DNA of 64,000 bases, from NCBI RefSeq assembly GCF_017811815.1, contig NZ_JADKZI010000004.1, positions 62,001 through 126,000 of the forward strand, written 5' to 3'. Source of the stretch: Flavonifractor sp. AGMB03687 (GTDB lineage: Bacteria > Bacillota > Clostridia > Oscillospirales > Oscillospiraceae). Below the pieces are notes generated by a model that made no database searches, had not been told where the DNA came from, and saw only the letters and a list, made by a program, of their open reading frames with translations. This document shows, in pieces, positions 56,308 to 64,000 of the stretch (the stretch's first letter is position 1; each line of letters opens with the position of its first letter). The translations under genes and the position numbers were made by a program.

Positions 56308-59010
56308 GTGACTTTGGAAACCAATGAAGCCAAGCTCCAGGAGATCCTGAACGCCCGTGGGATCGGTGCCGAGCAAATGAAAGAGGTCTGCGAAAAGGAA
56401 ATTCCCGCCGCCGCGGAGAGTTTCCAGCGGATTATGGATATTTACTACATCCTGAAGGTCACGGCGGACATGGAGAGCGCCTACTGGTACAACCGTGTCT
56501 GGTGGGAGAACGACGGCGACCTGATCGAGGTACGCCGGGCCAAGGCGGTGGCCGCCTCCCTGGCCCACAGCACCCCCACCATCCTGCCCGATGAAAAGCT
56601 GGTCATGAACAAGACCAAGCACATCCGCGGCGCCTTCCCCTTCCCCTGGGTGTGCGCCAGTTTCTTCAACTCCATGGCGGAGTCCCTGATGAACGAGGTG
56701 GACGCCCCCGCCGAGAACGAGGCCGACTCCGTCTCCATCGTGGGCAACGGCGGCGGCAACGTCACCGAGAGCTACGGCGAGGTCATCTCCATCGCCAAGA
56801 AGTTCGGCATGCGCAAGGAGGACATCCCCGTTCTGGTGAAGGTGTCCAAGTACTGGGACGGCATCTCCGTGGAGGACATCTCCGACAAGTACGCCAAGAA
56901 CCTGCCCGGCTACGACCAGTTCAAGAGCATCATGGACAGCGTGCTGGTCATGTTCGACTCCTTCGCCATCCCCCAGGGCCGCGAGGTCATGAACTACTAC
57001 CTGCCCCTGCAGTACGGCTTTGACCGCATCATCGAGCTGTGCGACGAGAAGATGGCCGAGACCATGGGCGAGGCCGGCGGCGACGGCGTGCTGGGCATGA
57101 GCCGCGGCTACTACTACGCCGCCATGAAGGAGATCGTCAAGGGCCTGAGCCAGTGGTGCGAGAACTACGCCCGCAAGGCCGAGGACCTGGCCTCCCGTGA
57201 GCCCGACGAGAAGTACAAGAAGAACTACCTGGAGATCGCCCAGGTCATGCACAACATCGCCCACAAGCAGCCCTCCACCTTCCGTGAGGCCCTGCAGCTG
57301 ACCCTGTGCCTCCACCTGGGCGTGGTCAACGAGGATCCTCAGTCCGGCCAGTCCATCGGCCGTCTGGGCCAGGTGCTCCAGCCCTTCTACGAGAAGGACA
57401 TCCAGGACGGCGTCACCACCGACGAGGAGGTCATCGAGCTGCTGGAGCTCTACCGCATCAAGATCACCTGCATCGAGTGCTTCGCCTCCGCCGGTGTGTC
57501 CGGCGGCGTGCTGTCCGGCAACACCTTCAACAACCTGTCCCTGGGCGGCCAGAACTACGACGGACTGTCCGCTGTCACGCCTCTGGAGTACCTGATCGTG
57601 GAGGCCGGCATGCGGGCCCAGACCCCTCAGCCCACCCTCTCCGTGCTGTACGATGAGAAGATGCCCGAGGACTTCCTGATGAAGGCCGCCGCCTGCACCA
57701 AGCTGGGCATGGGCTACCCCGCCTGGATGAACAACCAGGTAGGCATGAACTTCATGCTCCGCCAGTACGGCCCCGAGGGCATGGATCTGTATGACGCCCG
57801 GGCCTGGTGTCTGGGCGGCTGCCTGGAGTCCGCTCCCGGCTGCTTCCTGCCCCTGGAGTACAACGGCAAGGTGACCATGATCCCCGGCGGCGCCTCCCCC
57901 ACCTGCGGTACCGGCATCCACTTCACCGCCCTGCCCAAGGTGCTGGAGCTGGTGCTCACCAACGGCGTGGACCAGCGTACCGGCAAGCGGGTCTTCCCCG
58001 CCCACAATGAGACCATCGACAGCTTCGAGAAGCTGGTGGACCTGTGGAAGAAGTATCTGGATATCAGCAACCGCGTGGTCAACAAGGTGAACAACATCCA
58101 GATGGACGTGTGGCGCAAGTACAACATGCCCGCTGTCAACTCCCTGCTGAAGCCCGACTGCTTCAAGAAGGGCCAGCACATCGGCAACTGCGGCTCCCGC
58201 TACAACGCCTGCATCAACTTCGAGTCCTGCGGCACCATCACCTTCATCAACTCTCTGGCGTCCATCAAGAAGAATGTCTTCGACGACAAGAAGTACACCC
58301 TGGAGGAAATGACCGACGCCATGCTCCACAACTTCGGCTTCCGTACCGCCTACGAAACCGGCGTCTACTCCCCCGACTACCGCGAGAGCACCGAGGAGGC
58401 CGGCAAGTACGCCGCCATCTTCGCCGACTGCGTCAACGCCCCCAAGTACGGCAACGCCGACCCCTACGCCGACAGCCTGCTGCGGGACTACCACATGTAC
58501 CTGCTCCACTACCTGCCCACCATCGAGTCCTTCTTCGGCAAGCCGGAGTACCTGTGCCAGATCTCCGTGTCCACCCACGGTCCCCAGGGCTTCATCACCC
58601 TGGCCACCGCCGACGGCCGTCTGGCGGGCACCACCTACTCCGACGGCTCCGTGTCCGCCGCCGCCGGCACCGACAAGAACGGCGTGTACGCCCTCTTTGA
58701 GTCGGCCACGGTGTACGACCACTCTCAGAACCAGAACGCCCAGATGAACCTGAAGCTGCATCCCTCCGCCGTCCAGGGCGTCCAGGGTACCCGCAAGCTG
58801 CTGGAGCTGGTGCGCACCTACATGCGCAAGGGCGGCTTCCACGTCCAGTTCAACGTGGTCAGCTCGGACACCCTGCGGGACGCTCAGAAGTCCCCCGACA
58901 AGTACCGCGATTTGATGGTGCGTGTGGCCGGCTTTACCCAGTACTGGTGCGAGATCGGCAAGCCCATCCAGGACGAGGTCATCTACCGGACCGAATACGA
59001 TGAAGCGTAA
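56308..59010 (+). CDS. hpdB: 4-Hydroxyphenylacetate decarboxylase, large glycyl-radical subunit
   Basis: HpdB removes CO2 from 4-hydroxyphenylacetate to give p-cresol. The 900-residue protein matches the clostridial enzyme along its length, for example GMRKEDIPVLVK, ELYRIKITCIECFASAG and QMNLKLHPSAVQG. Catalytic features are LGGCLE with the thiyl Cys505 and its partner Glu507, His in GIHFTALPKVLE, Glu in NFESCGTI, and the radical glycine Gly875 in RVAGFTQYW. GTG 56308 is the best start, six bases after AAAGGA. The presence of a small Fe-S subunit gene next door favours this enzyme over phenylacetate or indoleacetate decarboxylases, which share the fold. The enzyme is oxygen-labile and needs HpdA. 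Confidence 0.93.
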   Translation: MTLETNEAKLQEILNARGIGAEQMKEVCEKEIPAAAESFQRIMDIYYILKVTADMESAYWYNRVWWENDGDLIEVRRAKAVAASLAHSTPTILPDEKLVMNKTKHIRGAFPFPWVCASFFNSMAESLMNEVDAPAENEADSVSIVGNGGGNVTESYGEVISIAKKFGMRKEDIPVLVKVSKYWDGISVEDISDKYAKNLPGYDQFKSIMDSVLVMFDSFAIPQGREVMNYYLPLQYGFDRIIELCDEKMAETMGEAGGDGVLGMSRGYYYAAMKEIVKGLSQWCENYARKAEDLASREPDEKYKKNYLEIAQVMHNIAHKQPSTFREALQLTLCLHLGVVNEDPQSGQSIGRLGQVLQPFYEKDIQDGVTTDEEVIELLELYRIKITCIECFASAGVSGGVLSGNTFNNLSLGGQNYDGLSAVTPLEYLIVEAGMRAQTPQPTLSVLYDEKMPEDFLMKAAACTKLGMGYPAWMNNQVGMNFMLRQYGPEGMDLYDARAWCLGGCLESAPGCFLPLEYNGKVTMIPGGASPTCGTGIHFTALPKVLELVLTNGVDQRTGKRVFPAHNETIDSFEKLVDLWKKYLDISNRVVNKVNNIQMDVWRKYNMPAVNSLLKPDCFKKGQHIGNCGSRYNACINFESCGTITFINSLASIKKNVFDDKKYTLEEMTDAMLHNFGFRTAYETGVYSPDYRESTEEAGKYAAIFADCVNAPKYGNADPYADSLLRDYHMYLLHYLPTIESFFGKPEYLCQISVSTHGPQGFITLATADGRLAGTTYSDGSVSAAAGTDKNGVYALFESATVYDHSQNQNAQMNLKLHPSAVQGVQGTRKLLELVRTYMRKGGFHVQFNVVSSDTLRDAQKSPDKYRDLMVRVAGFTQYWCEIGKPIQDEVIYRTEYDEA

Positions 59011-59025
59011 TTGGGAGGCACCAAA

Positions 59026-59292
59026 ATGAAACATGTAGACTGTGTGAACTATATCAATCTGGACTGCGAGAAGGGCATGTGCGCCCTCTCCAAGCAGATC
59101 GTCCCCATCGACGGCGCGGGCAGCGAGGGCTGCCCCAACTGGAAGGCCGCCCCCAAGTGCGGCAACTGCGCCTGCTTCTCCGGCGCGGACGACCACGGCA
59201 TCGGCACCTGCAAGGGCTTCGAGAAGGAGAACTGGGCTTACGCCAACTGCGGCGCCTTCTGCTGCGAGCACTATCAGGCCGCCCAGGGGTGA
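59026..59292 (+). CDS. hpdC: 4-Hydroxyphenylacetate decarboxylase, small Fe-S subunit
   Basis: This 88-residue subunit binds two [4Fe-4S] clusters and is found only with HpdB-type decarboxylases. The ligand set of the characterised clostridial subunit, one His plus three Cys and then four Cys, can be read directly: His3, Cys6, Cys19, Cys36 and Cys45, Cys48, Cys62, Cys80. Cys14, 50, 75 and 79 are extra. GGGAGGCACC precedes ATG 59026. The gene lies 15 bp after hpdB and 3 bp before hpdA, so all three are co-expressed. The subunit stabilises the large subunit and is required for full activity in the known systems. Confidence 0.93.
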   Translation: MKHVDCVNYINLDCEKGMCALSKQIVPIDGAGSEGCPNWKAAPKCGNCACFSGADDHGIGTCKGFEKENWAYANCGAFCCEHYQAAQG

Positions 59293-59295
59293 TCC

Positions 59296-60234
59296 ATGGG
59301 CGTCAAGGGAACCGTTTTTGATATCCAGTCCTTCTCCGTCCACGACGGACCGGGCTGCCGCACCACCGTCTTTCTCACCGGCTGCCCCCTCCACTGCGCG
59401 TGGTGCGCCAATCCGGAGAGCTGGACGGCGGGCAAGCACTTGATGTACGCCGCCAACGTATGCAAGTGGGACAAGGGCTGCCGGGTCTGCGAGCCGGTAT
59501 GCCCCGCCCACGCCATCCACTTCCCCGAGGGGCAGGCCCCTGTGGTGGATCTGGCCACCTGCGCCAGCTGCACCACCTTCGACTGCGTGGATATCTGCCC
59601 CAACCGGGCCTTGAAGCAGTGCGTGAAGGAGTACACCAGCGAGGAGCTGCTCAAGATCCTCCGCCGGGATTTCAGCAGCTGGGGCCAGAACGGCGGCGTC
59701 ACCTTCAGCGGCGGCGACCCCATCCTCCAGCATGATTTCCTGGTGGAGGTACTCAAGGGCTGCCGGGATCTCCAGATCCACACCGCCATTGAGACCAGCG
59801 CCTACTTCGACACCGCCCGCTTCCTGGACGTGATGCAGTACATCCAGTTCGCCTTCATCGACGTCAAGCACATGGACCCCGAGGCCCACAAGGCGGGCAC
59901 CGGTGTAGGCAACCAGCAGATTCTGGACAACATCCGGGCCCTGGTCCGGTCCGGCTGGACCGGGCGGCTGGTGCTCCGCCAGCCCACCATCGGCGGCTAC
60001 AATGACAGCGAGGAAAACGCCCGCAGGGTCATTGCCTTCATGCAGGAAAACGGCCTCTTCGAGATCAACCTGCTGAAATTCCACCGGATGGGCCAGACCA
60101 AGTGGGAGCAGCTGGGCAAGGAGTACGCCTACGCCAGCAAGGGCGACGTTACCGACGAGACCCTCCAGGCTCTCCAGGCCCTCTATCTGGACGCGGGCAT
60201 CGCCTGCTATGTGGGCAACCGCACCGCTTTCTGA
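59296..60234 (+). CDS. hpdA: 4-Hydroxyphenylacetate decarboxylase activating enzyme (radical SAM)
   Basis: This 312-residue S-adenosylmethionine radical enzyme places the radical on the HpdB glycine. The family CxxxCxxC motif is at Cys30, Cys34, Cys37 (GCPLHCAWC). An inserted ferredoxin-like region (about 50-105) carries further cysteines in CRVCEPVCPAHA and CVDICPNRA, the extra clusters typical of glycyl-radical activases other than PflA. VTFSGGDPILQHDF is the GGE-like SAM contact, with Asp in place of Glu. GGGGTGATCC precedes the ATG. A strong terminator closes the operon. Confidence 0.92.
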   Translation: MGVKGTVFDIQSFSVHDGPGCRTTVFLTGCPLHCAWCANPESWTAGKHLMYAANVCKWDKGCRVCEPVCPAHAIHFPEGQAPVVDLATCASCTTFDCVDICPNRALKQCVKEYTSEELLKILRRDFSSWGQNGGVTFSGGDPILQHDFLVEVLKGCRDLQIHTAIETSAYFDTARFLDVMQYIQFAFIDVKHMDPEAHKAGTGVGNQQILDNIRALVRSGWTGRLVLRQPTIGGYNDSEENARRVIAFMQENGLFEINLLKFHRMGQTKWEQLGKEYAYASKGDVTDETLQALQALYLDAGIACYVGNRTAF

Positions 60235-60248
60235 TCTTCCCTGTTTAT

Positions 60249-60292
60249 GTAAAAGGACGTACCGCACAGCCTGCGGTACGTCCTTTTTTTAC
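60249..60292 (+). terminator. Terminator of the hpd operon
   Basis: A perfect 16-bp stem AAAAGGACGTACCGCA / TGCGGTACGTCCTTTT (60251-60287) with a 5-nt loop is followed by T. Confidence 0.95.
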
Positions 60293-60425
60293 CCCTTTTC
60301 TCTTAAGAAAATTTCCAATCCTATGCAGCTGGAATATTGTATGGCCTCCTATATTCCTGTAGATTTAAGGTATAGCACACCGGTGCGGCGCCGGGCCGCA
60401 CCCTGTGAACAAGGAGGTCATAGAG

Positions 60426-61535
60426 ATGAAAAAGTTCCTTTCCCTGCTGCTGTGTCTTGCCATGGCCCTGTCCCTGGCGGCCTGCGGAGGCGGCGGCCAG
60501 CCTGCCAACAACTCCGTCCCCCCCACTGATCCTGGCACGGAGAGCACCCCGCCCGTAGAGGAATCCACCGCTCCCGCCGCTGAGTTCACCCCCGTGTCTG
60601 TCGGTGAGACCATCACCCTGGACTTCATGGAGCTGACCATCGGCAACGTGGGCTCCGGCGCGAAGATGACCGAGGGCAACAGCTCTCTGGTCACCTCCAA
60701 CGAGAGCAACGGCTACTACTGGCTGGATGCCACCCTGATGAACACCGCCGGCCAGGCCTTCCCCCTCTACAACATGAACGTGCGGATGGTGTTTGACGAC
60801 AAGTACAACTATGAGGGCGACGTCCAGTGCTTCACCGCCGTCGACATGGACCCCCTGGTGCAGAACCACATCTTCATCTACGCCGAGGTGCCCAAGACCC
60901 TGCTGGACAGCTACCAGAGCGTGACCATCCAGTTCGGCTTCAACGACGAGTTCGCCGAGTATGATTACGAGCAGTTCAACTACGAACTGGCTCTGGAGAA
61001 CTTCCAGAACCTCTATGAGTTTACTTATACCAAGGGTGACGACACCGCCTCCTCCGCCTCCGCGGAGGGGGCGGCGGCCGCATCGGGCGAAAACTCCGGC
61101 ACCAAGACCATCTCCGCCGGTGAGACCATCACCACCGACGACTATGAGTTCACCCTCAACGCCGTGGAATTCTCCTATGAGGTCCTCCCCGCCGATACCA
61201 CCGGCTACTACAGCTATTACAGCCCGGAGAGCGGCAACGTCTACATCCATGTGGACGCTACGGTGAAGAACCTGATGAAGCGGGACATCCAGATCGGTGA
61301 GATCATGACGGCAGAGGCCATTTACGGTGACGGCTACTCCTACAAGGGCTTCGCCGTGGTGGAGGACGGCTCCTCCTTCAACTTCGCCAGCTCCTGGTCC
61401 GCCGCCGCTCCCCTGCAGAGCTGCAACGCCCACTACCTTATCGAGTGTCCCGACGAGGTGGAGAGCAGCTCCGACCCCCTGGTGGTGGGGATCACCCTGT
61501 CCGACGGCATCACCTATCTGTACACCATGCGCTGA
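60426..61535 (+). CDS. Lipoprotein with two similar beta-sandwich domains
   Basis: This 369-residue protein has a signal peptide and lipobox LAAC (Cys20). A Pro/Thr/Ser-rich spacer (25-62) is followed by domain 1 (about 65-210, VSVGETITLDFMELTIGNV). A low-complexity Ala/Ser/Glu hinge (about 213-235) leads to domain 2 (about 238-369), which opens ISAGETITTDDYEFTLNAVE. The two domains share the opening, a WLDATLMN / IHVDATVKN strand and a Y-D-F region, so they arose by internal duplication; they resemble DUF4352-type immunoglobulin-like domains. AAGGAGGTC precedes the ATG; TTGTAT/TAGATT (60337-60365) is a weak candidate promoter. Surface role unknown. Confidence 0.82.
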   Translation: MKKFLSLLLCLAMALSLAACGGGGQPANNSVPPTDPGTESTPPVEESTAPAAEFTPVSVGETITLDFMELTIGNVGSGAKMTEGNSSLVTSNESNGYYWLDATLMNTAGQAFPLYNMNVRMVFDDKYNYEGDVQCFTAVDMDPLVQNHIFIYAEVPKTLLDSYQSVTIQFGFNDEFAEYDYEQFNYELALENFQNLYEFTYTKGDDTASSASAEGAAAASGENSGTKTISAGETITTDDYEFTLNAVEFSYEVLPADTTGYYSYYSPESGNVYIHVDATVKNLMKRDIQIGEIMTAEAIYGDGYSYKGFAVVEDGSSFNFASSWSAAAPLQSCNAHYLIECPDEVESSSDPLVVGITLSDGITYLYTMR

Positions 61536-61548
61536 GCTGGAGGTTCCT

Positions 61549-62589
61549 ATGAAACGAAACCTTGCTTTGACACTGACCTGCGCCATGGTCCTCTCCCTCA
61601 CCGCCTGCTCCGGCGGCGGCTCGGACCAGCCCAGCACCGCCCCCACGCCTTCTCCCACCCCCGCCCTCACCGACTACAGCATCACTGTCCCGCTGTACGC
61701 CCTGACCGCCTATGACATCACCGAGGATGTGCAGATCCAGGACTTTGTCTTTAATGACCAGGGCCGGCTGACCAGCAAACAGGAAAACCACTCCGACATC
61801 ACCTATACCTACGACCAGGAGGGCCGCCTGACCCAGCTCACCGACGTAGGCTACTACGGCACCGACACCTCAGATTACACCTATCAGGAGAGCGGCCTGG
61901 TGGATACGGAAAGCGAGCATTCCGACCACTCGATCCGGGACGGCAATGTGTTCTCCTACCAGTATGTGCTGGATGACGCCGGCCAGGTAACCAAGCTGAC
62001 CATCGTCAACACCACCGATCCCGATCACTACACCTCGGAATTCACCTTCGAGTACAACGCCGCCGGTTATGTGGTGTCCGAGACTGAGTACGGCCAGAAA
62101 AACACCTACCTCATCACCCCCTTCTACGACTGCTTCGGCCGGCTGATCGGCAGCGACTCCGGTTCCATGCGCCGCACCTATACCTATGGAGAGGCGGGTA
62201 CGCTCACTTTGTCCACCGGCACCGACAGCCCCCTGGTGACCGCAGATCAGTGGACCAGCTTTACCGAGGCTGAGGGTCTGCCCACCCCCGACTCCTGTAT
62301 CAACACTATCACCGCCGGGCCGGAGAGCGATACGTACACCTACTGTCTGCCCGACGGAGACGCAGTCTCCCGTTTCCTGGCGTATGACCGGCCCACCATC
62401 CCCGGCGGTCCCAACCAGGCCCATCAAGCGTATCTGATGTACTGCACCATCCTCTCCGATGTGCTGGGTTATACCCTGGAGGAGCAGTCCGACGGCTCCA
62501 CTCTGGTCTCCCTGGAAGGCGTTCCGGTAGCCACCCTGTCCGTCACCCTGGATGAGCAGTACGGTCCCCTGCTCCAAATTTCCTTCTGA
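61549..62589 (+). CDS. Lipoprotein with YD-like repeats
   Basis: This 346-residue protein has a signal peptide with lipobox LTAC (Cys20), a short SGGGSDQPSTAPTPSPTPA spacer and a domain of repeated Tyr-Asp motifs: QDFVFNDQGRLTSKQ, YTYDQEGRLTQLTDVG, YQYVLDDAGQVTKLTI, FEYNAAGYVVSETEYG and FYDCFGRLIGSD. Such YD/RHS-type repeats form beta strands that wrap around or bind other molecules. The C-terminal part (about 220-346) is different and globular. It starts 13 bp after the first lipoprotein gene with CTGGAGG upstream, so the pair is co-transcribed. A terminator follows. Confidence 0.8.
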   Translation: MKRNLALTLTCAMVLSLTACSGGGSDQPSTAPTPSPTPALTDYSITVPLYALTAYDITEDVQIQDFVFNDQGRLTSKQENHSDITYTYDQEGRLTQLTDVGYYGTDTSDYTYQESGLVDTESEHSDHSIRDGNVFSYQYVLDDAGQVTKLTIVNTTDPDHYTSEFTFEYNAAGYVVSETEYGQKNTYLITPFYDCFGRLIGSDSGSMRRTYTYGEAGTLTLSTGTDSPLVTADQWTSFTEAEGLPTPDSCINTITAGPESDTYTYCLPDGDAVSRFLAYDRPTIPGGPNQAHQAYLMYCTILSDVLGYTLEEQSDGSTLVSLEGVPVATLSVTLDEQYGPLLQISF

Positions 62590-62604
62590 CTTCCCTTTCT
62601 CAAA

Positions 62605-62640
62605 ACAAAACGGCCGCCCAAACGGGCGGCCGTTTTCTGT
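62605..62640. terminator. Bidirectional terminator
   Basis: A perfect 13-bp stem AAAACGGCCGCCC / GGGCGGCCGTTTT (62607-62636) with a 4-nt loop serves the lipoprotein genes and the convergent tsaD. Confidence 0.93.
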
Positions 62641-62644
62641 TTTC

Positions 62645-63655
62645 TTATCCTTTTTTGATGTCCCGGGTGGCGTAGGCGTTGAGATCCATGCCGCCCCGCT
62701 TGCCCGCCAGGTACTCGTAATAGCCCTGGCAGCCGATCATGGCGCCGTTGTCTCCGCACAGGGACAAGGGAGGCAGGTACAGCTCGTCCCCCGTCTTGCG
62801 GCAGGCCGCCTCCAGGTCGGCCCGGATGCGGGAGTTGGCCGCCACACCGCCGGCCACAGCGATCTTGCCATAGCCGCAGCGCTTGGCCGCCTCCATGGTG
62901 CGGGGCACCAGGGTATCGCTGACGGCGGCGGCAAAGGAGGCCGCCAGCCCCTTCATGTCCAGCTGCTCCCCCTTCTGCTGGGCGTTGTGGGCCAAGTTGA
63001 GCACTGCTGTCTTCAGCCCCGAGAAGGACATATCCAGGGGCGCGTCGGCCACGTGGGCCCGAGGCAGGTCGTACCGCTTGTCGTCGCCCCCCTGGGCCAG
63101 CTTGTCCATGGGTGCGCCGCCGGGATAGCCGATGCCCAGCACCCGGGCCACCTTGTCAAAGCACTCCCCCGCCGCGTCGTCCCGGGTGGCCCCCAGGATC
63201 TCCATGTCGGTGTAGCCCTTCACATCCACGATCATGGTATTGCCGCCCGACACGCACAGGCACACAAAGGGGGGCTCCAGGTCGGGATGGGCGATGTAGT
63301 TGGCGGCGATGTGGCCCCGGACGTGGTGGACGGGCACGATGGGCACGTCCAGGCCGTAGGCCACCGACTTGGCAAAGTTGACCCCCACCAGCAGGGCCCC
63401 GATGAGGCCGGGGGCGTAGGTCACCGCCACCGCGTCGATGTCGCTCCGGGTCACCCCCGCCTGCTGGAGGGCCTGGTCGGCCAGGCCGGCGATGGCCTCG
63501 ATGTGCTTGCGGGAGGCGATCTCAGGCACCACGCCGCCGTAGAGGGCGTGCATGTCGGCCTGGGAGGCAATGGCGTCGGACAGGACGGTGCGGCCGTCCT
63601 TTACCACCGCCACCGCCGTCTCGTCGCAGGAGGATTCAATGGCAAGAATAAGCAT
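62645..63655 (-). CDS. tsaD: tRNA N6-adenosine threonylcarbamoyltransferase
   Basis: TsaD transfers the threonylcarbamoyl group to A37 of ANN-decoding tRNAs. The 336-residue protein begins LILAIESSCDETAVAVVKDG. His111 and His115 in VHHVRGH are the metal ligands, and VCLCVSGGNTMIV and AVAGGVAANSRIR shape the nucleotide site. The C-terminal CGDNGAMIG is the usual family end. AAGGAA precedes the ATG. It follows the acetyltransferase gene with 3 bp between, so they are one transcript. The companion genes tsaB and tsaE would be expected further upstream, beyond the window. Confidence 0.97.
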   Translation of the reverse strand: MLILAIESSCDETAVAVVKDGRTVLSDAIASQADMHALYGGVVPEIASRKHIEAIAGLADQALQQAGVTRSDIDAVAVTYAPGLIGALLVGVNFAKSVAYGLDVPIVPVHHVRGHIAANYIAHPDLEPPFVCLCVSGGNTMIVDVKGYTDMEILGATRDDAAGECFDKVARVLGIGYPGGAPMDKLAQGGDDKRYDLPRAHVADAPLDMSFSGLKTAVLNLAHNAQQKGEQLDMKGLAASFAAAVSDTLVPRTMEAAKRCGYGKIAVAGGVAANSRIRADLEAACRKTGDELYLPPLSLCGDNGAMIGCQGYYEYLAGKRGGMDLNAYATRDIKKG

Positions 63656-63658
63656 GGT

Positions 63659-64000
63659 TCATTCCTTCTTTCCGCAGTGAGCCGCCGGGATGTGGATCAT
63701 CCGGCGAAACAATAGAGGGGGCATATGGCTCTGATACAATCCCCGGTGGGCCTTCTGGAGCTCCGCCCCGCTTAGCGGCAGCGCTCCCGGCCATGCCAGC
63801 ATGGCATAGCGCACCTGAAAAATATCCGACTGATAGTCCAACAGGCGGAATCCCGCCCGCTGGTAAAAGGCGATCCGCCGCCGGCGCAGCCGGTCCTCCT
63901 CCGGCGGGAGCCCCGGCTCGGGCGCTTCCGCCTCCACCAGCAGGGCACACGACGGACCATACTGCTCCTTGAGCAGCTCCAGAGCCTGGGTACCCAGTCC
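63659..64000 (-). CDS. GNAT N-acetyltransferase, N-terminus cut by window edge
   Basis: This open minus-strand frame enters from beyond 64000 and gives at least 113 C-terminal residues. The visible part begins GLGTQALELLKEQYG, the acetyl-CoA-binding turn of the GNAT fold, then RRRRIAFYQRAGFRLLDY, the conserved C-terminal GNAT strand and helix. The PEEDRLRRRRIAFY form is common in clostridial GNATs of unknown substrate. It sits where rimI often lies next to tsaD, but the sequence is not RimI-like enough to say that. It is translated just ahead of tsaD. Confidence 0.8.
   Translation of the reverse strand, partial: GLGTQALELLKEQYGPSCALLVEAEAPEPGLPPEEDRLRRRRIAFYQRAGFRLLDYQSDIFQVRYAMLAWPGALPLSGAELQKAHRGLYQSHMPPLLFRRMIHIPAAHCGKKE

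Noticed and set aside
56287-60267. Very long minus-strand open frame of more than 1300 codons
   Set aside because: It is the exact antisense of hpdB-hpdC-hpdA. Strong GC bias at third positions keeps one antisense frame open; its product is Gly/Val/Leu/His-rich with no family resemblance and no ribosome site.
1-64000. tRNA or rRNA genes
   Set aside because: No cloverleaf-like sequence with the TTCRANN arm and no rRNA stretch was seen in the intergenic regions I read.

Overview
The window looks like chromosome of a GC-rich, anaerobic, low-oxygen-gut-type member of the Firmicutes (class Clostridia). The Oscillospiraceae, the Flavonifractor / Pseudoflavonifractor / Lawsonibacter neighbourhood, fits best. 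Supporting signs are a YlmC/YmxH sporulation-type PRC-barrel protein, S-layer-homology (SLH) proteins, a T-box leader, an ECF vitamin transporter next to truA, YtrA-type regulation, vegetative TTGACA/TATAAT promoters, AGGAGG ribosome sites and an oxygen-sensitive glycyl-radical enzyme. The species assignment is inference. I see no rRNA, tRNA, CRISPR array or complete mobile element.

Layout. 1-7.3 kb (mostly minus): a truncated NhaP2-type cation/proton antiporter, a peptide ABC transporter (binding protein and two permeases, no ATPases), a hairpin-rich patch that carries a second copy of the glmS 3' end, glmS, and a ylmC-like gene. 7.4-13.2 kb: an AEC carrier, a MATE exporter with a patatin-like lipase, an anti-sigma-like gene beside a broken ECF sigma gene, and a second MATE exporter. 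13.4-21 kb: an M20 amidohydrolase, a methylthioribose-kinase-like kinase, a histidinol-phosphatase, a small Cys-rich protein, an SLH glycoside-hydrolase-like protein and an Uup-type ABC-F ATPase.

21.0-26.3 kb is one six-gene plus-strand operon: a YtrA-type GntR regulator with two palindromic operators, two small membrane proteins, an ABC ATPase and two large exported paralogues of unknown function. This is the most plausible undescribed system in the window. It is followed by a leucine T-box and leuA, a NifX-domain protein with a His-rich tail, an SLH-GH25 lysozyme and a ClpE-like unfoldase.

33.3-40.1 kb is a minus-strand housekeeping block: pgsA, cvpA, a DUF5711-type propeller protein, truA, ecfT-ecfA2-ecfA1 and an RlmI-like methyltransferase. 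40.2-46.1 kb (plus): a DivIVA-like protein, phosphoketolase, a short DtxR-like regulator and a UvrD/PcrA-like helicase. An A+T-richer TraX-like gene meets the helicase gene at a shared CTAG. Next come an RNA methyltransferase, a four-unit 23-bp tandem repeat that runs into a macro-domain gene, and a zinc-ribbon membrane protein.

49.6-54.7 kb: a LysR regulator followed by a five-gene set (unknown multipass transporter, M20 peptidase, YjiH-like, YjiG-like, small membrane protein). 54.8-60.3 kb: a Crp/Fnr regulator with a YczE-like membrane protein, divergent from hpdB-hpdC-hpdA, a complete 4-hydroxyphenylacetate decarboxylase set that makes p-cresol. A Crp/Fnr-like palindrome sits about 40 bp upstream of the inferred hpd start site. 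60.4-64 kb: two lipoproteins, tsaD and a truncated GNAT acetyltransferase.
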